Shown here in pieces: positions 10,040 through 22,700 of a stretch of DNA of 64,000 bases (position 1 is its first letter; the number at the start of each line of letters is the position of its first letter). Position numbers and translations under genes: made by a program. Origin of the DNA: Paragyromitra xinjiangensis (lineage: Eukaryota > Ascomycota > Pezizomycetes > Pezizales > Discinaceae); the NCBI GenBank assembly GCA_038503065.1, contig JBCAMK010000009.1:1860001-1924000 (forward strand). The letters run 5' to 3'. Below the pieces are notes generated by a model. That model was not told the DNA's origin and did no database searches. It was given only the letters and a program-made list of their open reading frames with translations.

Positions 10040-10200
10040 CGGCTACGTCCAACAAGTTCTTGCAGTTTTTGAAGTACCATGTAAATATTTAGTACTCAGC
10101 AAAAAAGAGAGCATGTTTCGCCATTATTACTTAAAGTAATAAAAGTACATCCTTTATTGTAAAGTACTGGCATGATTAAGGCTCAGCTGTGGGAGGCATG
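10040..10200. mobile_element. Truncated mariner-type MITE (relative of 11332-11599)
   Basis: It begins after a TA with a terminal repeat containing ACGTCCAACAAGTTCTTGCA. It shares the interior stretches TTTCGCCATTATT and TGTGGGAGGCAT with the intact copy at 11332-11599 read on its minus strand. The similarity ends near 10200, so the far terminal repeat is missing. Confidence 0.6.
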
Positions 10201-10459
10201 GTAAAAGAACACAGCAATCAAAAGATCTTCGAAAGAAGCCACAATCTTATTCTTCTCCTGCTCTCTTAAGAGGAAGGAACTCAGGGAGACCCTAATGTTC
10301 AGTCTCCCTGCTTATATACATGTAGCTCCCATCTAGTCATGATGACTAAGATACCCTTCCTTGGCATTCATCTACTTCTGATCTTATCAGATCAATCCCT
10401 CATTAATGGTGGATTTGGTGCTGTGGGGTTCGTAATGTCTCGTTGCATCGTTGCATCGT

Positions 10460-10832
10460 GGTATAGTTTTTGGCCATAAATCATTATTCGCGCGCAAAAA
10501 CACACCCAAAATTGACATTTCCACATAGTCCCCCTACATGTAATTGCCACCCAAAATCTACACAAACCTCAGCGCAGGATATCCCACTGCCAGGAAACAC
10601 GCAACAAAAATCATATCCCCACAACATTCATGTGTGGGTAGTGTAAGGTTCGAATTCGTAGGTATGGCAGTTCGGGTTTTTGGTTGTATTTCGTACTTAT
10701 ACCCTTTTTTAGCAAGTTTCATCCTAATTAACACAAAATTTTTGAGGGTAGAACAAGCCAAAAATCGGGAACTTTGGCCATTTTTGGTGCCATTTTGGTT
10801 GACAACGATGATTTATGGTACCAAACTATACC
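10460..10832. mobile_element. Inverted-repeat element, about 373 bp
   Basis: The left arm has GGTATAGTTT and CCATAAATCAT. The right arm is the reverse complement (ATGATTTATGG then AAACTATACC). The interior is AT-rich and noncoding. The target duplication is unclear. Confidence 0.5.
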
Positions 10833-11331
10833 TCAATAACCACATCAAAAGTTTGCGTGTTCCTGATTAGCAACCGAACGGAACTCCACCAACTCTAGAG
10901 TGGAGAAAGCACTGAAAAACATCCAACTTACTAAACCAAACTCACATCCTATAAGTGCAGTTAATCTTCCCTAGAGTCATAGAAGGCTGTGGGAAGACCT
11001 TGGAGAGCTAGAGACCTGCGCAACAGACCGCAAGAGCTGAAGCTCAGTTGCAACCACAAGAATCCAAACTTTTAACCACACATTCCTCCATTTATACCAT
11101 CTCAGAAGGGATTTTAGTGGCTTTAAGAGTATGGCCGCAATCGATGAAGCGCGGATATATTTTTGCTAATTTTTTTCCAATTTAGAGATCCATCTGGTTG
11201 CTAACTAAATAGTTGGAAACATGCAAACCCAACCGCAGACAATAGCGCCTGCAAGCCACGATCGCAGGGCTTAGTAGTCACTCTACTAGAGTGACTCAAA
11301 ATCCTCAAAAGACAACTCTATGCAGTATGTA
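10833..11331. other. Repeat-rich intergenic, no gene
   Basis: Nothing coding is supported. A word at 10848-10863 (CAAAAGTTTGCGTGTTCC) is nearly repeated in the arm of the inverted-repeat element at 55566, suggesting a relic of that family. Confidence 0.4.
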
Positions 11332-11599
11332 CAATTGCGTCCAACAAGTTCTTGCGGTTTTTAAAGTATCACATGCACAGCATCAAAACCCCCAACTCCA
11401 CTATGCCTCCCACAACTGAACCTGAATCACGCCAGCATGATGGAAGACTTGGACGTACTATTATATATTATTTTATGCAATAATGGCGAAAGATAATGCT
11501 TTCTTGCTCTTTTAGTAATAGATTTTTTTCATGATTCACCATAAAACCTCGCTGTATCGTAGTACTTCAGAAACTGCAGGGACTTGTTGGACGCAACTG
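11332..11599. mobile_element. Intact mariner-type MITE, 268 bp
   Basis: The terminal repeats CAATTGCGTCCAACAAG and CTTGTTGGACGCAACTG are inverted and about 40 bp long with mismatches. TA lies at 11330-11331 and 11600-11601. The ends match the general pattern of fungal Tc1/mariner elements (CAGTTGCGTCCAACAAG). The interior is noncoding. Confidence 0.8.
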
Positions 11600-12406
11600 T
11601 ACAGAACACGTAGGATGAGACGGAGTTCACGATCCTAATTGGTAGACCCGGAACCCAACCGCGCTTTAATCTACGCAGATAAGAACTAAATCAAGCACGC
11701 ACACGGACAGTATTCGTTAGTAGTCATCGACAACCCTAGCCTCTAGAATAATGAGAAAACCGCCATACAAGGCTCATTTGATAGTTTAGACTATCTCACA
11801 ACCCAGGGTTTAGTACGTGTTACTATAGTTCGACATACCCTACAATATCACGCAACCCTTATTGGCACTATCCATTACCAGCAAAGGCAACCCAAAAGAG
11901 TACTACTCTCGTGTCCGTTGATCCACACCTACCAACCAAGTCCTACCAGACCAGGCGCCCATCCTCGCAACCATCGAAACCGATAGGCCAAGAACCAGGA
12001 TACAGCAGCCTCTCACCACCTGGCTGAACACCGCCCATTTCCCAATTTTCGAGGCTGTGAACCGAAAAACCCCTGTTTGTGTAACCTACCCTCCCGATCC
12101 AAACCAAACATAAAAGACGCCATTCCCAGAGACATTGTGATACCGTAGCTCCCCACCACTTCCTGATCGCCAGACCCTTACACCATCCCAACGCGACAGA
12201 ATTCCACTACGAAAAAATGTCTTTTGGTAGGTCCACGTTCCAGATCACCTCAGCCCGACTAATAAACCCCAGACGACACCACTGAGGAGCGCAAACCCAC
12301 GACTCAGTTGCGCACACCATATAGTGCGAACCCCGCCACGCCCTTCCTCGGGGGCAAGAACCCCCTCGCCTTAAGCCGGCAGGCAATCATCAACATATGT
12401 CTCCTC
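11600..12406. other. Intergenic, no supported gene
   Basis: An 82-codon open frame on the minus strand at 11943-12191 has no recognisable features. The region serves as upstream sequence for the membrane-protein gene that follows. No clear TATA element was seen. Confidence 0.5.
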
Positions 12407-14203
12407 ATGTCCTCCTCCCCCGTCGCAGCAGACGACAACATCACCATCACGACCACCACAACGACCACAACAACAACAACCAAAGAACAAATCGCCGCCT
12501 CCGGGTACCGTGTTAGTCTCGGCCTTGTCGAGATCTCAGCTCTCGCAACCCTAATCGGAGCTACCAACGCAGAAGCTCTAGCTCTCGGACTTGCAGCAGC
12601 GGCTGGGCTCCCTTGGGCGCCGATCAGTACGTTTGGGGTGGTACATGTTATTAAGGTTGCTTTAGCTGCGGTTGTGTCAGATCGGATTCGAGAAGCGTTG
12701 GGTTTACGTAGTGGATCAGTTGATTCAGCGCTAGGGATGATTATGGAGATTAATCCGAAGAAGACACCGCATAATGCGAACTCCGGGACTCCATGTGCTA
12801 TTTTAATACAGTATAGCGATGCTGAGATTAACCATGAGACGTTCGTGGACGAGAAAGAGGTCGGGGGGGCTGTTAAAACCGGGAAAGATGGAGATCGGAG
12901 AGCTCAGGCGGTGTTTACATTTGAGAAGAGCACTGCGAGTATCCTGTCTAGTATCCCGGATTCGAAACCGGGGGAGAAGTTAGAGATATTCCAGTATTCC
13001 CAAGACCGCGGACCAGGGGGACTCCATAATAGATCCTACGACCGGATAGCGCTATTCGCGTCACTGTTGAAGCTCGCGGAGGTCTACGCGCTCTGGCAGA
13101 TAGGGGCTACTACAATCTGGTGGGTTACGGGGCTCGCATGGGGACATGGGTTTCTCTCTGCGAGTATCTTACAGATCCTGGATTTATCGAGAGATAGCTT
13201 AAAGCTAGGCCAAGTCGACGTAGTTACTGGTGACCTCCCATCACCGCTCCTCCCTGGGGGATCCAGGAAAGTCCTCCTCGGCCTACCGGGGAACGTTAAA
13301 CGACACTACATGTGGAGGATAGTATGGGGGACAAGCACGGTTGTAAACTGTCTAGCTATCCTCTGCACCTTCGTCACCCTCGGAGTCCAATCAACCGAGA
13401 CAGTCTACATCTGGGTGGGGTTCCAGATCCTCTGGTTACTCATGAGGACGTTTGTACACAACTTCCTCACGAAGGGTCATACACAACGAAGCATCATCCT
13501 CTCCCGACCCTGGGAGATGGCCACAATCTCAATGAAGAAACGAATCGTGAACCTCATGCTCGGTCTCGCGAAACAGCAGATTACAACCCATCCCCGAGGC
13601 GCGTTCGCGTATCAGGAGGATCTAGTCAGTCCCAGGAAAATCATGGAGATGTGTAAGAGTGCTGGGTGTAGACTTCTTGATGCGATACCGCTCGGGAAGG
13701 TTCCGAATAACCAAAGGATGAATATCGAGATTGTTGGCGTCGTCGGCGATACGGTTCTGCGGAGCTCGAATTGGTTTCAGGGTGTCTCAGCCCTCAGCCC
13801 GGATCTGTACGACTGCGCTCTGGTCTTTGTGAAGGTCGCAGGGAGCGTCTTCGCAGTACCTGGGGTTCGTGTTCTGTCCGGACTACCAACAGGTGATGTG
13901 GAAGGCCGAGTCTCGGGCTTCGAACCCAGAGGGACTACAAACAATGGATTCGAAGTCTCGTGGGATTATTGGGTCCCGGTTAAGGATGACATCCCGGGTC
14001 AGTTTTGGCTCGAGGCTCGAGGGATGAGGATCAAGACGGCGAAAACGGGAATCCTAACGCATAAAGAGCTGCAGACTAAGCTGCAGGGTGGAGGGTTGTA
14101 TATCAGTCTTACTCAGGTCGGAGAGGTGGAACGGATTTTGGAGGAGTCGAGAATGGCTTCTGAGATGCTTCTGAGGTGTTTGATGGATGCTGAGTCCAAT
14201 TAG
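12407..14203 (+). CDS. Unrecognised multi-pass membrane protein (598 aa)
   Basis: A single uninterrupted frame from the first in-frame ATG (12407, MSSSPVAADDN) to TAG. The N-terminus has a run of Thr (residues about 13-25). Hydrophobic segments lie at about residues 36-92 (Ala/Leu-rich, with VVHVIKVALAAVV), 213-260 (several Trp, with TTIWWVTGLAWGHGF) and 302-356 (two segments with WLLMRTFVHNFL). The rest is a long soluble C-terminal part that alternates strands and helices. No catalytic motif, transporter signature or signal peptide was recognised. It resembles the many uncharacterised integral-membrane proteins of filamentous ascomycetes. That the frame is a real gene is supported by its length, codon regularity and segmental hydrophobicity. 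The function is unknown. Confidence 0.72.
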   Translation: MSSSPVAADDNITITTTTTTTTTTTKEQIAASGYRVSLGLVEISALATLIGATNAEALALGLAAAAGLPWAPISTFGVVHVIKVALAAVVSDRIREALGLRSGSVDSALGMIMEINPKKTPHNANSGTPCAILIQYSDAEINHETFVDEKEVGGAVKTGKDGDRRAQAVFTFEKSTASILSSIPDSKPGEKLEIFQYSQDRGPGGLHNRSYDRIALFASLLKLAEVYALWQIGATTIWWVTGLAWGHGFLSASILQILDLSRDSLKLGQVDVVTGDLPSPLLPGGSRKVLLGLPGNVKRHYMWRIVWGTSTVVNCLAILCTFVTLGVQSTETVYIWVGFQILWLLMRTFVHNFLTKGHTQRSIILSRPWEMATISMKKRIVNLMLGLAKQQITTHPRGAFAYQEDLVSPRKIMEMCKSAGCRLLDAIPLGKVPNNQRMNIEIVGVVGDTVLRSSNWFQGVSALSPDLYDCALVFVKVAGSVFAVPGVRVLSGLPTGDVEGRVSGFEPRGTTNNGFEVSWDYWVPVKDDIPGQFWLEARGMRIKTAKTGILTHKELQTKLQGGGLYISLTQVGEVERILEESRMASEMLLRCLMDAESN

Positions 14204-17029
14204 TTTAGGTGTGGGGTAGGAAGGGGCGTAGGGCTGGAGGATACATCAAGTATACACGCTTATTCTCTCTTTTTTCTTCTATTAGCGTGCATTGTAGGAC
14301 GTTTTTCTATTATTATATAGCTAAAAATTCTATCAAGACTAAAAGCACATGTAGCTGTCTATCTCTGGTCCCAGTCTTGCAGTTGATATATTCCCCCCAC
14401 AGTAATAGACCAGCAACCAAATCCTGCGCCACCTCGTATACGTATCCGTAATACCCCACTCATCCCACAGACGTCAAACAAGGAAATCACCGACACCAAC
14501 ATTCGTACGACAGTCCAACCCATGACTTATTTCAAACCAAACGATCGGATCAAGAGCTATCCCCCGGCCCGAACCACCCGCCGCGTCCAAGAACCATGAG
14601 AACTAGACCTTCCGAGGGGGTTTCTACGGGGTAGACGGAACACTCGGGAGTCTAGGCTCACTATACATGGTTCCAGTAGAGGTCATGGGGAATCACTCGG
14701 CCCGTTATGCCAGCCAAACCGCCCTAATAGACTCAGATATAATGCTGTCTAGCGTATTACGCTAGAAAGCACTTTATCTTCAAAGAATTATATGATCCGG
14801 CTGTACTGTGACTCGCCGTAATGTCTTTCTACGGGACTGGCGATGGGATGTCCCATCTACAGTAAGACAAACCACACTCCGGTGCTACGCGGGATAGTCA
14901 GAAAGATCAGAAGCTCCTTCTGATGGTAATTAGTGTTTTTAGACACTAACTAATCAGTTGAGAGCTCAGACTGTATTCTAGTACTTCCTTACCAGAGTGC
15001 AGAAATACCCTTACAGCGAGTGTATCACGTTCTCTAAATAACTATCTGCAATACACGTATATACCCACTACCCTTCCTCCCAACATCCGCACATGGGTAC
15101 TTCCACCCTTCCCAACTGCCGACAAACCTGTAGTTAGATTAAGAATGGCCTACAGCGCTAGCCAGCCGAGCTCTACTCGAGCACGGTAGATGTTAGGGTT
15201 TTAATGACATCAGACGGATAACCGGCAATGGCGCTAGTGAAGCTGTCAAAAAGACCCAACGTTAACCCCAACAGGCATCCCCGTTCATATACAATCCGGA
15301 GATGAAAGAAGAGGGGGTTCGATAAACGGCTAAGGTTCCAATTCGCGCGAGGTTGTAGGGGCTGCGTTGATACTCCAGTAGATCAATTGTGGAGCACAGC
15401 TAGCTAGCGTGAGCATGTAGAGTACATACGTAGAGTACTTTTCAGATCCGCGATGGTCCGGGAATATAGGCTTAAAGATATGGCCATATTGTTCAAAGGT
15501 GAGAATAGTACACTTCTGGGGCTATTGCATCATCACCAGTTCCACAACGATTACTCGCAGTACCCATCCAGGGGGAGAAAAAAGTTTATATCACTATTTC
15601 CACCTCTGTAGATCACGAATTAAGCACATATCCGACTGATGCGCAGTCACGACAGATCGCCACGTGCCAATTTGTTGGTAATAAGCCTGCATGGAAAACG
15701 TTATGCTGCAGGGCTATGATACAAAGGTATGGTTTGAGCCGGCCAGAGTGTGTTCGGTTAGTCGCGAGGGGGGGATCCTTGTGTCGAATTGGTCGGTTCA
15801 TGTTCGATGACGCTTATCTTGGGGTTTTTTTCTTATGCGGTACCGTGTCGGGATGGGATCCGAGGAATTAGAGTGAGTCTCAGTTGTCAGATTCGAGTGT
15901 TCCTTCTTGTTGGGGAAGATGGTGGTGATGTTTCTCGTAGGAGACTAGAACCTCAAGAACAATCTGTTCGAAACAGTATTCTGTACACGTCTGGATATGT
16001 CCTGCTATCACCATCTGGGCTTCCTCCGAAGCTCTATCTCCTAATCCCCATTATTCAACATTTATTATTCCCAGAATCTGTTATCGCTGTCCCTTGTAAC
16101 GCTGTCATGCAGGGCACAAAAGGAATCTCAGAACTGGATCGGATGTCATGTCCAGGAAACCCCGCCTACGATTCAATGCGCAAGATCACTTTTTGTATAA
16201 TTTTTTTTTAGGATCCGGCGGGAGACTTGGATAAGACGACCTTGCTGGAACGGATCTGCTCGGCTCCTTGCCGAACCACCCCCCCGGTCAGCCGCACGTC
16301 TTTGTGTCTGCATTCTAGAGATCCTTTTTCTCAGCAGTATACCGACATAAGCATCAGGTCTGAGGCTGCATATCAGCGTCATCATTGCGGGGTCGGAGTC
16401 ACCAACACGCGACAGGTGTCTGAGCCTCAGGAAGAAAGAAAAAAAGGGGTGAGGAATAAAAACTCTTGAACAAATCATCGTGATTGTGCAACACATTGGT
16501 CTTACTGACATACCCGACGTGGTTAAACTCACGTACAAACACTGAACTGAAGGCTTACGAAGGAGGAACCCAGGAACCTGGTCACCGCAGATTCTGGAAT
16601 AGTCCGGGGTGTCTATTGTGAATCAGAAGTTCTCTCCGAATTCGTTTCCCAAGTTTGATGTTTACCGGTTAGCCTAGGGGGAGATTGGGTGCAAGGGGGT
16701 TTTCTCAACCCGAGGGCCCACACCAACCGCAGGATACCGGAACGTTCTTCAAGGACTTTTTCTAAGCTGATAGTTTCAAACAGCCAAGAAAGTGGAGCAA
16801 TTGGTGGTTTTGTTTCTTCGCTCCACTCGTGCATTGCATGCCTGTCGCTGTTATCGACCAAGTACCCCAGCCCATCAACGTTGCTGGATACGGAATTTCT
16901 TCTGTGAGTTTGATGGATTTATATATCCCCTTCGTCTTACCTTCCCATGTCCTTTTCTACCACTCTCCTACAATACCGGTGGTGGATTTCTCTTAGTTAT
17001 ATCGTTGAGGTACATTTCATTTGCTCACG
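14204..17029. other. 2.8 kb intergenic, no supported gene
   Basis: No ORF on either strand carries recognisable family features. The frames at 15789-16211 and 16173-16538 are short and mutually overlapping. The last few hundred bases are the upstream region of the permease gene. Confidence 0.5.
16919..16930 (+). promoter_or_regulatory. Candidate TATA element for the permease gene
   Basis: TTATATATCCCC lies about 110 bp upstream of the proposed ATG at 17030 in an otherwise mixed-composition upstream region. Position and sequence are compatible with a core promoter element. This is inference only. Confidence 0.3.
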
Positions 17030-19191
17030 ATGAGTCCACCAACAGCCCCTTGCACGGAAAAACAAATTTCCACAATACCACAACCCACACCCACGGCAAA
17101 AACCTCAAAAAAGAAACATATTCGCGCAGACGCAACAGCTGCAGCTATGGCCACCATTCAAGACGACGACGAGCGTCTCCTTACCCGTATTGGATACAAA
17201 CAGGTAGATCCCCCTCCAAACCTAAAATAGACCTACATGAACTAACAGTACCAGGAATTGCGAAGAGAGTTCACTAAGTGGTCAACCGTATCATACGCGA
17301 TTTCAATCCTCGGCGTGCTAGGCTCGGTGCCCGCGACCTTCACCGTCCCAATTACGTCTGGCGGGCCAGCAACCGCCGTATGGTGTTGGTTTTTCGGGTC
17401 TCTGATGGCTATGTGCATAGCAAGCTCAGGTGCGACTATCTACACTTTCTGAATACGTGCTGTAGCTCATCCCCATCCCAATAGTCTCGGAATTGGTATC
17501 AGCGTACCCGACAGCCGGCGGGATGTATTTCGTGACCAAACACGTCGTTCCGGAAAAACACGTCCCGATCTGGTCGTGGATTGTGGGGTGGTGTAACTTT
17601 ATTGGACAGACTGCTGGGGCGTCGAGTGTTGCGTATACTATTTCTCAGATGATGCTGGCTTGTGCTAGTATGAATTCTGGGTTTGAGGGAGGGGCTTATA
17701 CTTTTTCTCCGTGAGTTGGTCGTTGTGGGATGTGGGAGGTGGGTGTTGACGGGTGGCAGGACTGCGTTGCAGACGGTGTTGTTGGCGATTGCTTTGCTTT
17801 GTGTTATGGGCGTTATTTGCTCGTTGACTACAAAGTCGCTGCATAAGATTATTATCTGGTTTGCGCCGATTAACAGTGAGTGATGGACTTCTACTGGAGG
17901 GCTTAGGGGGTTAACGTTGGGCAGTTCTTGCTTCGTTCTCAATCTGTATTGCGCTGCTCCTCTTGACTCCAGAGAAACACAGTGCGAAATACGTATTCAC
18001 GCACTTCACCGACGGTTCCGGATGGGGGAGCAAAGCGTTCTCATTCTTACTCGGGTAAGCCTCCTCACCCCCAGGGATCGAAAATCCTAACATTGCGTCC
18101 CAGATTCCTCTCAGTCGCATGGACAATGACCGACTACGACGGAACCACCCAGTGAGTCCGTCCTCCCCAACCCTCTTCACCACTAACCCAACCACAGCAT
18201 GTCCGAAGAAACCCACGACGCAGCAATCCGCGGCCCAATCGCAATCAACATGGCCGTCATCGTCTCCGGCATCGTCGGGTGGATGCTCACCGTGACGCTC
18301 TGTTTCTGCCTCGGCGACCTCGACGCAACCATCGCATCACCAACCGGCATGCCAGCAGCTCAGATCTTCCTCAATGCCGGGGGAAGAGTCGGTGGGACCA
18401 TCATGTGGTTTTTTGTAATCCTGATCCAATTCTTCACTGGGATCTCCGCACTACTGGCGGATACGAGAATGGCGTATGCATTCGCAAGAGACGGGGCATT
18501 CCCATTCTCTAGGTCTAACATCCCAGTTCCCCTTCTACCAGTGACATAACTGATATTTTCCTTTTTTTTCTTTCTTTTTTCCCCCGTGCAGCTTCTGGAG
18601 TAAAGTAAACCCACATACACACACACCTATCAACAGTGTCTGGCTTGTAGTCTTCTGCTGCATCTGTCTCAACCTCATCGGGATCGGTTCGCAGCAAACC
18701 ATAGTTGCAATCTTCAACATCACCGCTCCGGCTCTCGACCTATCGTATATCGCGGTGATCTTCGCACGCATGATCTACTCGAAGGAGATCAGGTTTATTG
18801 AGGGTCCATTCACGCTAGGCGGGTGGGGGCGTCCATTGAATTGTATTGCGATTTGTTGGGTGTTGTTTATTAGCGTTGTGTTGTTCTTTCCACCGACGAG
18901 ACCGGTTACGTTGGTTAATATGTATGGCAATCGACTGCCGGATGTAGCGTCTTTACGTAAATCATAGCTGACCGGGGGTAGGAATTATGCGGTTTGTGTT
19001 GCGGCCTTTGTGGCCGTGTTCGCGTTGAGTTGGTGGTGGGCTGGTGCTAGGAAGTTAGTCCCCTCTCCTAAATTCAAGGATCGATCTGACTCGTGGATAG
19101 TACATACACTGGACCACGGACAAAAGACATAATCCACATTATCCCCTCCTCGGCTGTTTCTGAAGACGGCGAGGAAGACGATGTGGTGTGA
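17030..19191 (+). CDS. GABA/amino-acid permease, APC superfamily (558 aa, 10 exons)
   Basis: Exons: 17030-17203, 17255-17429, 17485-17710, 17760-17875, 17925-18054, 18104-18151, 18198-18512, 18592-18921, 18982-19053, 19101-19191. All introns are GT-AG and 46-79 nt long, and the joined frame is open to TGA. The protein reads through a typical Uga4-like permease: RIGYKQELRREFTKWS before the first membrane span, GGPATAVWCWFFGS, the AYPTAGGMYFVTKHVVPE loop, then SWIVGWCNFIGQTAG. Later come MSEETHDAA after a tiny 48-nt exon and a closing WWWAGAR with a hydrophilic acidic tail. About twelve membrane spans are expected. The likely role is proton-coupled uptake of GABA or related amino acids or choline at the plasma membrane. 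It converges with the ABC transporter gene on its right. Substrate assignment within the family is uncertain. Confidence 0.9.
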
Positions 19192-19728
19192 TTTGCGGTT
19201 TTTTTTATGCCTTGTTTTGGTTATTTCTGGTAAGGATAGACGTGTAGGTTAGAATAGACGAAGATGGAGGAGTAACGGTGTGGGATTCAATAGATGGACG
19301 GGGCTGGAACTCGTGGTTGAGATGGGCTGGGTTTTTTGGTATGTTGAGGGGCGTTTATGAATAGTTTTGGATGTGGCGAAAAGTGGTATTGAATTGTCTA
19401 TTCGAGCTTGTACCCGTATAAGTTAATGTTTATAGTAGGCGCTCTTTCAGATGTTGAATAGCTCTAAATAGTCAATTCCAAATGATCCTGAAGCGACGGA
19501 CTCAGCTGCCCCAGCGCGATGATATATGACTCTTCCGCGGAAATTCCATCGCAAAATCCATACTACTAGAGTGACTATCCATGATCAACCAGCACCACCA
19601 CAAAAGACCAGTACTACAAAAGACCAAAGCCAAATAAAACCGCATATATTACTATCCAACTAAACTACCATTACAACTCACGCTCAAACTCCTTTTTCCA
19701 AAACAATCCCAAAGTCAACCAACACCCC
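19192..19728. other. Convergent intergenic spacer
   Basis: This lies between the 3' ends of the permease (+) and the ABC transporter (-). No gene is seen. Shared terminator or polyadenylation regions are expected here, but no strong single signal was identified. Confidence 0.6.
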
Positions 19729-22700
19729 TCACTTATTCATCTGCCCAACCCCCAAATGCATCCTCTTCAATCTCAACACCACATACGCAATAACTCTATA
19801 CACCACGGTCGTCACCGCCAACCCCGCCAAATTCAACGCCGGATCCGCACCCGCGAGCCCAAATAGCTCCAACGCATCCTCCCCAGTACTAATCGGACAC
19901 TGCCCACCAGGGAGTCGCTGCGCATCCGTACATGTGAATTTCACTCCCGCTAATGAGTACGGGGCGAGATTCTGCGTTGCATATTTCATAGGGGAGAGGT
20001 AGTTGAATGCTTCGAGGAAGGCAGGCATATCAATACTCATGATCCCTCCCATGAACACACCGATGCTGAGTACCGTGCTAGTGAGATTGACGGAGAATCC
20101 GGTATGTGCGAAAAGGGTGTTGAAGAAGATACCGACGCTCTCGCCGCAGGAGGTGATACAGAATGCGTTGAATACGACGATGAAAAACAGCTTAGCGGTG
20201 CGTGGAAGGCCGACGGCGAGAACAGAAAGGACGCTGAAAATGAAGGATGTGATGATTTCGAAAGGTACTTCGTTAGTAAGATAGGCGGCGAAGAAGGCAG
20301 TTACGCCGTAAGCGCGGTCGTCGTGTTCTTTGTAGAAGACGTCGCGCTCGAAGGGATAGATGCCCACGTTTTGCAGCATTCCGACAAAGATCACTTAGAC
20401 TATTAGCTCCCTACCCTAACTCATAAAACAGCAGGAAAACTCACACGGCAATATCTCCTGTACAAACCCCAACCTGTTCTGCACACTATAGTAATCATTT
20501 TTCAACGGCGCGAAAAACAACGCCAGAACAATCCCTAAGCCCACAACCTGCATCAACCTCGCCACCACCAACAATGGCTGTCTCTTAAAGTTGATCAGTC
20601 CCCTCTGTACTAATATAGGATATGCAACCCGGAACGGCGCTTTGCTCCTCTTCATCTGTCCTAATTCCGCAGGAAGACTAATCTGTTTCTCCTCCGCCCC
20701 TTCCTCAAGCGCCAATGCATCCGTATGTGAGAACCTATCGATGAGAGCTTGAACCTTCACACGAGAGGCAGCTTCACGAGAAGCTTCCTGCAAGTCGACA
20801 GTAACGAGGTCGAGCGCAAAGTCGGCGGGATTGGTAGTAGTAGGACAGACATGACCCAGAGATGCAAAATAAGGAAGCATTTGATCCGCTTTACCAGAAT
20901 ACACAACATGACCACCACGAGCAAGAAGCAAAACGTTGCCAAACTCCTGAAACAGATCCGAACGACTCTGATGAATAGTAGAAATAACGGTTCTCCCCTC
21001 CTCAGCCAAACCACGGAGAACACCCAAGATCGATGCAGCAGTAAAGGCATCAAGACCAGAAGTAGGCTCATCAAGCAGTAAAATCCGTGGCTCCGTCAAG
21101 ATCTGAACCGCAATCGTAACACGCCTCTTCTCGCCACCTGAGATACCCTTCTGAAACTCACTCCCGATCAAGTTATCCGCGCAGTCCTTCAGCCCCATCT
21201 TAAGCAAGACCTCTTCGGCCCTCCGTCTCTTATCATCCTTCGACATCCACGTCGGCAGCCTCAACGCAGCCGCAAACTGCAGCGTCTCCCGAACCGTCAA
21301 CGAAGGGAGAAGCGCATCGTCGTCCTGCGTGACGTACGAGCACAGCGAGCGAATAACAGCGTCAGACGGCAGAGCCCCATTAAACAACATTTTCCCAGAA
21401 GACCGATAACGCGTAGAGATCGAACTATGAAGCCGTCTTGCCATAAGGTTCAGAAGAGTACTCTTCCCGCTCCCCGAGGGCCCCATGATGACATTGAGTT
21501 TGCCAGCCTCAAATCTTGTCGACACGCCTTTCAAGATCTCGAGTTCCGTCACTCCCTTCGTCTTCCCAAATAATCCCATCGTTAATCCCGGCTTCTCAAT
21601 CATGAGGCTGCAATTATCCAGCACGACCTCAATCGTCCTAACCTGCTCTCTATCATCGCGTGTAATACTTTCCTTCCCAGCACTGCTATCCTTCTCATCC
21701 CCTCCAGGTCGTGCAGAGGAGACATTGATATCAACAGACTTAAACTTAAGGAGCAAGCCAGCAACAGTATACCAAAGGATAGCCCAACAAAGACAAATAA
21801 TAATCGGCGCAGTCTTCCAGCCTTCCGGGAACGACAAAGACTGAAGGATGAATTTCCCAGTGTACTCCAAACACGCCGGATTCTCCGGCGACGCGTTTGG
21901 TGCTGGACAGTCGTAGAACGTATCCGTAAACTCGTTCGACACTAGCGCGCCAAATGCATACCACTACCCCTAATTAGCCTAATGAAAACCCCGAGTGATA
22001 ACTAAGTGATCCAAACCTACATTGTAAGAGATATACTTTGTCCATCTCACATACACCGGCATCGTGTTCGCCTGGATGAAGTAACCACACGCCATGCTCT
22101 GTAGTGTATAGCTCAAGTTCCCAACCAACACAGCTTCCGAAAAGTTCCTACTCAACCCCACGCTCATTGTCGCAAAACACATAGCAATAAACTGTCCAAT
22201 AAGGACAATCGCAAAAAATGTAAAATACTGTGCCGCATCCGCATCGAACCCAACCATAAAGTAGAATATCGTACTGAACAGAAACGGAACTGCCACATCC
22301 TCAGTACATAGTCTCGCCAGACGTCGACTCAGCAGAAACCCTAGCACGCTAACAACCCCCTCTCCACGCTCACGGTCAAACAGCTTGATGTCAACCTCAG
22401 ATAATCGGTATGTCTCGAACAGTAGTATGAGGTAGCCCTGCAGGGAGGCGGAAATGTAGAGAGCTGCCTGTCGCGTACGGATCCCGGAGAGAGAGCCATC
22501 AACGTTGTAGAAAATCCAGCCAGCGATGATGCCCATTCCTATAGCCTCGATAAGAGAGCCAGCAATACCCATAGGATCACGGTAGGTGATCTTGACCGTA
22601 CGTCTAGTTAAAACCATGATCTCTTGCCATAACGGGGGCCCAGTATCGGATGCTGGTCTGGCGTCGGTAGGGACAACTTCAGGCTCGAGTGGTGGCTTTT

